Below are positions 1 through 4,320 of a DNA stretch of 7,294 nt, in pieces. Below the pieces are notes generated by a model. It searched no databases and was not told the DNA's origin. It worked only from the letters and a program-made list of their open reading frames with translations. Positions within the stretch are counted from its first letter, which is position 1. Every line of letters begins with the position of its first letter. Both the position numbers and the translations under genes were made by a program. The DNA comes from JBEKYH01 sp049511115 (lineage in GTDB: Bacteria > Planctomycetota > Phycisphaerae > Tepidisphaerales > Tepidisphaeraceae), in NCBI GenBank assembly GCA_049511115.1, contig JBEKYH010000259.1, forward strand, positions 1 through 7,294, given 5' to 3'.

Positions 1-834
1 ATGCTCATCGAGCCAGTCCCAGAAATGGCTCACGCTAAACCGATGGGGAATGACGACCGATCCGCCGCTGAGCAACGTCGGAATCAACGTGACGCATTCC
101 GCGTTGATGTGATAGAGCGGCAGCACCAACAGGGAGCGATCCGAATCGGTCAGTTCGTGGGAGGCAACGGCGTTCCTGCCCCCGGCAAGAATTGTTTGAT
201 GAGAGTGCACCGCCGCCTTGGGGCGCCCGGTGCTGCCGGAGGAGTACATCAGAAGGGCTGCATCATCGGGAGTGGGTTCGAATGGCGCTTCAGCAGCCAG
301 CGATGTCGTGGAAGCGCTAAAAATCCCATCCTCGTCGGCGGGAATCACCCGAACCGTGCGTTGCATCGTCGCCAACATTTCTTTCATTAAGTCGGCATAC
401 GAATCACTTACGTAGACGATGCTGGCGTCACAATGATCGAGGGTATAAGATAGTTGTGACGCTCCCGCCCGTACGTTCAGTGGCACCGATACAAATCCAC
501 CATACATGGCGCCCAGAAACAGCTCGGCCGTGAATAAGCCGTTATCAAGGACAAAGGCAACTTTATCCCCGGCGGCAAGTCCCGCACGGCGAAGTTCGCG
601 GGATAAGAGAATGGAGCGTTCCTGCAACTGGCGAAATGTCAGAATCCTGCCAGTTTCGGGGCTGATGAGGAATGCGGTGTCGGGGCGAACTTGGGTATGA
701 TGGTCGATCAGTTCCTGAATTGTTCGAGCTTCCGTTGGGATTGACTCTTCACCAGGCGTCCCAGCATACGAAGAAGTGGGCGGGCGATTGCGAGCAATTC
801 CTGACCCCCGGAATGTCGTGTCTAAAAATGTCAT
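1..834 (-). CDS. AMP-forming acyl-CoA synthetase (class I adenylate-forming enzyme), N-terminal 278 residues, cut by window edge
   Basis: This family activates a carboxylic acid with ATP to an acyl-adenylate and then transfers it to CoA or a carrier-protein thiol in the cytoplasm. The ATP-binding P-loop is visible at residues 197-212 as YSSGSTGRPKAAVHSH. LPLYHINAE at 238-246 matches the second conserved block of the adenylation core and resembles the LP.FHI stretch of CaiC-like and fatty-acid CoA ligases. Residues 39-120 carry the usual N-terminal pattern (IQELIDHH..VRPDTAFLI, LTFRQL, GDKVAFVLDNG, GAMYGGFVSVPLN). The family is normally about 500 residues, so roughly half is present; the AMP/Mg motif and the C-terminal lid lie outside. 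The ATG at 834 is the only sensible start, because an in-frame TAA lies four codons upstream (844-846). No Shine-Dalgarno is seen. About 37 residues precede the conserved domain. The usual Gly after PK in the P-loop is Ala. The acyl substrate cannot be told from this half. Confidence in the family is high. Confidence 0.93.
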   Translation of the reverse strand, partial: MTFLDTTFRGSGIARNRPPTSSYAGTPGEESIPTEARTIQELIDHHTQVRPDTAFLISPETGRILTFRQLQERSILLSRELRRAGLAAGDKVAFVLDNGLFTAELFLGAMYGGFVSVPLNVRAGASQLSYTLDHCDASIVYVSDSYADLMKEMLATMQRTVRVIPADEDGIFSASTTSLAAEAPFEPTPDDAALLMYSSGSTGRPKAAVHSHQTILAGGRNAVASHELTDSDRSLLVLPLYHINAECVTLIPTLLSGGSVVIPHRFSVSHFWDWLDEH

Positions 835-1627
835 GCCGATTCGTTACAGCCGCTACGGCAGTTGGGGAAAGGCCCTAAAAACGACGCGCCGCACCCAAAA
901 TATTGTACGTACCCCACATTAATGCCCTCGCGGATTCAGGTCGGAAACCTCGGCGATTGGTGCGGGCACGATTAATCAGTCGCGCGCGCCCAACGGCTTG
1001 CAGTCATCGCTCAGAAACTCAAAACCCGCTGAGGCGACCTCGAAATTCCCGGAACGGTCTCTTGTTTGTTTTCATTCAGCCCGTCCGTGAGATTCGCATT
1101 CCCATGAGCGTTCCGTCAACAAACACCATCGCTATCGGGTGTCTAATCCACCTATCTGATATAGATTCCCCGGTAGATTCGACGTCCCAAGAAACTCGCC
1201 CATCACCCTTGGATTGTACATCATGCCCGCTTAAACACAAGACGATTTCCGGGCTTGGAGAGCGCCCAAAACACCAACAACCGTCTAATGCTCAGCGATT
1301 TTTCGAAAAGAACGCAATTTCGAGCAGGTTATCGGTCCATTGCGATAAGTGTGCTGGTTGCAATTTGCAAACAGTTGGCACCAAGGGCGTTTCTGCGTCA
1401 GGAACCCAGTTATGGGGACCGACTCAGAGTTGTACAGCCGACCTAAGGTCGCCTGGGGAGATGCGGTCTGAGGTATGTGCTTTTGCAGTCGTCTTGATGG
1501 CGCAAGTTGATATGGCCCAGACGCGAAGGGCGGCCCATGCGGCCCCCCTACCGCCGTCAACGCCCTTCCGCATTCGGACAATTCCGGAGACGCGACAGCG
1601 AACACGGCCAGAGATATCGCCAGGGAT
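835..1627. other. Intergenic stretch of about 790 bases, no convincing gene
   Basis: This lies between the start of the acyl-CoA synthetase gene and the stop of the VPLP-tailed protein gene, both on the minus strand. A plus-strand frame is open from a TTG at 903 to 1781, but its translation is rich in Arg, Ser, Pro and Thr with scattered Cys, shows no domain, and runs antisense through the next gene. A minus-strand frame at 1285-1605 is equally featureless. Base composition in about 1140-1400 is visibly more AT-rich than in the genes. The promoter of the synthetase gene probably lies here. A TACAAT hexamer reads on the minus strand at 907-902, beside the palindrome GTACGTAC (905-912), but no matching -35 box is found. 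No RNA gene or repeat was recognised. Confidence 0.6.
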
Positions 1628-2371
1628 TCAGATTGCGGGCTTTACAGATTGCTTCCGCCACCGCCACAGCCCAAACGATCCAACCATGCCCAGCATGACC
1701 CCGGCAGCCACGCCACTACTTGGCAGCGGCACTGCCGGTGACGGCGGGTCGACCAGGCTCACATCGTCCAGCAGCAGATAGCCGGGATCATCGCGAGAGG
1801 CGAAACTGATCGTCGTCTGATCGGACGAAGCGTAGAAGTCCTCGGTGTATTCGACGTAGCCGGACTTGGGGAGGTCTGTCAGGTCGGCCAACTGGGCGCC
1901 ATTTTCCGTGACGATAAATTGGCTGGGATCGCCGCCGTCCGAGGCGAGGTAGTAGCTCAAGGCATAGTAAGAATTGGGGACGGTTGCGACCGTTTGAGAG
2001 AGATTGGAAAGCGATCCGAACGAGCCAAGCATCGCGTAATACGAACCGCTGTGAGGGTAGTACGTTTTCGTGGCGAAATCTGTAACGAGGGATTCCCCGT
2101 CGGCATTGCCGGTGACGGTCCAGCCGGAAAAGCTGCCGGTCTCGAAGCCGCCGTTGGTGATAAGGTTGGGCATCAGCTGACCGGCCTTTGCGCAGGGAAC
2201 GAGCGCGGATGAAACCAACGCAGCTTTTAAGATGGCGCCTACACGTGACGTCAAAGCAACAAAACCCACTTCTGCAGACTCACCCACTCCGACCGGCGAA
2301 TGACTAACTAACGACCGATAATAGCGGCTGGCTCGCGGAAATGGCAACATAAATCTTACAAAATTCTTCAT
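1628..2371 (-). CDS. Secreted PEP-CTERM-type protein with VPLP sorting tail and NGGFETG N-terminal domain
   Basis: Predicted 247-residue exported protein of unknown role. Residues 44-63 form a signal-peptide core (VGAILKAALVSSALVP) ending in CAKA, with likely cleavage near residue 63. The mature part opens with NLITNGGFETGSFSGW (69-84) and closes its beta-rich domain with LLLDDVSLV (199-207). That pairing is common in the CBM-like or DUF642-like domains of PEP-CTERM proteins. The C-terminus is a classic tripartite tail: VPLP at 214-217, a hydrophobic helix at about 220-236, then RWRK at 237-240. Such tails are recognised by exosortases in Gram-negative-type bacteria; no exosortase is in the window. 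I chose the ATG at 2371 because GGTGA ends seven bases upstream. The same frame opens at an ATG at 2455 (275 residues) with no Shine-Dalgarno. A GTG at 2269 would give a more ordinary 29-residue signal peptide. No ligand can be named. Confidence 0.85.
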   Translation of the reverse strand: MKNFVRFMLPFPRASRYYRSLVSHSPVGVGESAEVGFVALTSRVGAILKAALVSSALVPCAKAGQLMPNLITNGGFETGSFSGWTVTGNADGESLVTDFATKTYYPHSGSYYAMLGSFGSLSNLSQTVATVPNSYYALSYYLASDGGDPSQFIVTENGAQLADLTDLPKSGYVEYTEDFYASSDQTTISFASRDDPGYLLLDDVSLVDPPSPAVPLPSSGVAAGVMLGMVGSFGLWRWRKQSVKPAI

Positions 2372-2779
2372 AAACATTTCACCGCGGGTAACAACCCCAA
2401 CAGCGACTCGAAAAGCGAGCCTCGCAGGCAATTTTTGCGCCCCGCAGATTGTCATACGGGCCGCTTACTGCTAGAAACACATGCTAAGTGCCACTTTTGA
2501 GCCGCACTATGCGGAATATGGGCGATACCCGATGCCAATTTCCTTGAACCGGCTAGGGTTTTGGCAAGGTTGAATTGCCGGCCGAAGAATTGACCGTTGT
2601 TTCCGCGGGTTTGACTTTTGCGGATTTGTCAATTGTTGCGTTCCAAGCGGCCTGTCTCCGGGGTCGGGGGTTTTTCGCCGATAAATCGGTACGGCGACGT
2701 GCGTTGCGCGCTGGTGTAGCAAATAGTTGGCGCCCTTGGTTGGGGCGCAGGGTGCCGGTGCCATGACAAGGATGATCGA
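2372..2779. promoter_or_regulatory. Divergent intergenic region between the VPLP-tailed protein and the epimerase
   Basis: The two flanking genes point away from each other, so both promoters should lie here, or between 2456 and 2779 if the upstream start of the left gene is used. TTGACC (2590-2595) and TTGACT (2611-2616) resemble -35 boxes on the plus strand, but neither has a good -10 at 16-18 bases, so no promoter is called. A frame from a TTG at 2575 to 2766 could encode 63 residues just before the epimerase. It resembles nothing and has only a weak AAGG upstream, so it is not called. The minus-strand frames over this stretch are mostly antisense to the epimerase. Confidence 0.45.
2768..2772 (+). 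promoter_or_regulatory. Ribosome binding site of the epimerase gene
   Basis: AAGGA lies seven bases before the ATG at 2780, a normal Shine-Dalgarno spacing. It supports that ATG as the start, as does the distance from there to the NAD-binding glycine motif. Confidence 0.6.
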
Positions 2780-3778
2780 ATGAGCGAGAGCATCGCGATT
2801 GATTGGAAAGAGCTGCATGGCAATCGCTTCGCCGGAGCACGCGCGCTGGTGACTGGTGGCGCGGGGTTTATTGGTTCGCATCTGGCCGAGGCGCTGGTCC
2901 GGCTTGGGTGTGAAGTGGTGGTCTTGGACGACCTGAGCGGGGGGTCGCGCGAGAATCTGGCGTCGTTTGGACCCGTTGAGTTTGTCGAAGGGTCAATTCT
3001 CGACCTGGACCTGCTGGCTCGCTGCACGCGCGGATGCCGTTACGTCTTCCACGAGGCGGCATTGGGATCGGTCCCCAAGAGCGTGGAAGAGCCGCGTCTC
3101 TATAATGAAGTGAACACAATCGGGACTCTCAACGTACTACAAATAGCACGCGCCGCTAAGGTTTTTCGAGTCATGTTTGCTGCAAGTTCCAGCGCGTACG
3201 GAGAAAACTCAGTTCCCTGGATCGAGGATCAGGCCCCCCTGCCGCGGAGTCCGTATGCCGCGACCAAGCTTGCCGGTGAAGGTTTGATGCGTGCCTACTC
3301 GGCCAGCTACGGGCTGGATACCGCGTCACTTAGATACTTCAACATATTTGGGCCTCGGCAAAACGCCAACAGTGCCTATGCCGCGGTGATCGCCGCTTTT
3401 GCGAAGGCACTTTTGGCGGGCAAGCGGCCAGTGATTTACGGCGACGGATTACAGTCGCGCGACTTCACCTTCGTGGCGAACGCCGTTCAGGCAAATCTAC
3501 TGGCCGCTGTGCGAAAACAGCGGATCGAGGGAGAAGTGTTGAACGTCGGATGCGGCGCGAGGATTTCCGTCAATCAACTGGCAACGACGATGGCGGCGGC
3601 GCTCAAGCGCCCCGATCTGACGGCGATTCATGAATCCGAGCGGGCCGGAGACATCAAGCATTCGTTTGCGGACCTGGCGCGCGTCCGGCAATGGCTTGGC
3701 TATGAGCCCATTATCGGATTCGAGGCTGGATTGGAACAAACGATGGCGTGGTATCGGTCGGTGTTGCCGGCCATTTGA
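2780..3778 (+). CDS. NAD-dependent epimerase/dehydratase, WbpP/TviC-like UDP-N-acetylhexosamine 4-epimerase family
   Basis: Complete 332-residue extended short-chain dehydrogenase/reductase, expected to be cytoplasmic and to act on nucleotide sugars through a bound NAD. The Rossmann glycine motif TGGAGFIG is at residues 25-32, the ribose-binding acidic pair DD at 50-51, HEAA at 91-94, the SSS active-site serine stretch at 136-138, and the catalytic Y159 and K163 in SPYAATK. LRYFNIFGPRQ (184-194), the NSAYAAVI segment (197-204), YGDGLQSRDF (220-229) and GDIKHS (290-295) closely follow the pattern of WbpP/TviC-type UDP-GlcNAc/UDP-GalNAc 4-epimerases, and the length fits that family (about 340). 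The exact sugar is inference; UDP-glucose/galactose or UDP-glucuronate epimerases share most motifs. No residue of the catalytic triad is missing. The gene is divergent from the exported VPLP-tailed protein gene and has no close downstream partner, so it appears monocistronic. It likely supplies sugars for a surface glycan. Confidence 0.93.
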   Translation: MSESIAIDWKELHGNRFAGARALVTGGAGFIGSHLAEALVRLGCEVVVLDDLSGGSRENLASFGPVEFVEGSILDLDLLARCTRGCRYVFHEAALGSVPKSVEEPRLYNEVNTIGTLNVLQIARAAKVFRVMFAASSSAYGENSVPWIEDQAPLPRSPYAATKLAGEGLMRAYSASYGLDTASLRYFNIFGPRQNANSAYAAVIAAFAKALLAGKRPVIYGDGLQSRDFTFVANAVQANLLAAVRKQRIEGEVLNVGCGARISVNQLATTMAAALKRPDLTAIHESERAGDIKHSFADLARVRQWLGYEPIIGFEAGLEQTMAWYRSVLPAI

Positions 3779-3964
3779 TAGATGACTTGTGATTGCTGCA
3801 AGACGTGATCGTTGATGTACAGGTTATGGAAGTGCGTCATTTTGAGTGCCCGATTGATTTGTGCGTGGTTGGTGATCTTGAGGTTTGAAGTGCGTTAATT
3901 CGGCCGTTCGCGGTTTGGCCTGGGGCGAGATGAATCGCCTATCAGCCATTAGGGAAATCCGCCT

Positions 3965-4101
3965 AGGTGAGAAGCAATGCTCTTTCTGATGGCGGATGAT
4001 CGACTCCTTGGCGAGATTGTTGGACGTTATCTTTGGCGATCCGGGAAGGATGTACCGGATGTGATGACCGTGCACAACGGATGTGCCAGATGAGAAGCAA
4101 T
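3965..4101 (+). repeat. Pair of 14-base direct repeats, 123 bases apart
   Basis: AGGTGAGAAGCAAT at 3965-3978 and AGATGAGAAGCAAT at 4088-4101 differ at one position and share an 11-base exact core. The first copy overlaps the Shine-Dalgarno-like sequence and ATG of a 38-codon frame; the second overlaps that frame's TGA. The match is somewhat longer than expected by chance in a stretch this size, but its role is unknown and coincidence remains possible. Confidence 0.4.
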
Positions 4102-4307
4102 CAAGTCGTCTGATGTATTGAATTCGCATTTTGAGTTGTATGTCGCATCCGCGATGGAGAGTAGCGTTCTCTAGTCGTGTAATTCGGATTTCATATTGGT
4201 ATTGGGCTGTTTATCGGAAGAGTTAAACCATATCCCCCAGTTTGTCGATGCACCCATTGGCTCGATTAAACCGCCGGCAGGAATGGGACAGCGGTTGAGG
4301 CGTGAGC

Positions 4308-4312
4308 GGAGG
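4308..4312 (+). promoter_or_regulatory. Strong ribosome binding site of the large surface-protein gene
   Basis: GGAGG lies eight bases before the ATG at 4321. An in-frame TGA at 4303-4305 rules out any useful upstream start, so this site fixes the start. It is the best Shine-Dalgarno in the window. The heptamer GGTTGAG occurs twice around it (4293-4299 and 4311-4317). Confidence 0.75.
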
Positions 4313-4320
4313 TTGAGAAA

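Larger units (their letters stand above)
3779..4320. other. Intergenic stretch of 542 bases upstream of the large surface-protein gene
   Basis: No domain-bearing reading frame was found on either strand. The minus-strand frame at 3824-4129 (101 codons) has no recognisable content. A short plus-strand frame, 3977-4093 (38 residues, starting MLFLMADDR), has AGGTGA about six bases upstream, but nothing else supports it as a gene. The 14-base direct repeat noted separately sits at its two ends. GAAGTGCGT also occurs twice, near 3829 and 3887. No strong hairpin with a T-run follows the epimerase stop, so its terminator is not visible. The long 5' region may carry the promoter and leader of the gene at 4321. 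Confidence 0.55.

Noticed and set aside
1..390. A 129-codon plus-strand frame starting at the first base
   Set aside because: It is antisense to the acyl-CoA synthetase, whose P-loop and core motifs are unmistakable on the minus strand.
1528..1548. Possible terminator hairpin below the VPLP-tailed gene
   Set aside because: The stem is GGG and GGCC pairs with an internal C:C mismatch and no T-run on the minus strand, and it lies about 80 bases past the stop.
1285..1605. A 106-codon minus-strand frame
   Set aside because: No motif, no Shine-Dalgarno and no sign of coding bias; most likely a chance frame in the spacer.
903..1781. A 292-codon plus-strand open frame
   Set aside because: It starts at TTG, has no recognisable domain, low-complexity Arg/Ser/Pro/Thr composition, and its last part runs antisense through the VPLP-tailed protein, which has clear motifs.
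2575..2766. A 63-codon plus-strand frame ending 13 bases before the epimerase start
   Set aside because: TTG start, weak AAGG upstream, Arg-rich C-terminal half and no recognisable domain; insufficient to call a leader gene.
2507..3119. Overlapping minus-strand frames across the start of the epimerase
   Set aside because: They are shadows of the well-supported epimerase or of the spacer, with no domain content.
3824..4129. A 101-codon minus-strand frame in the gap before the large gene
   Set aside because: The translation shows no domain, signal peptide or ribosome binding site.
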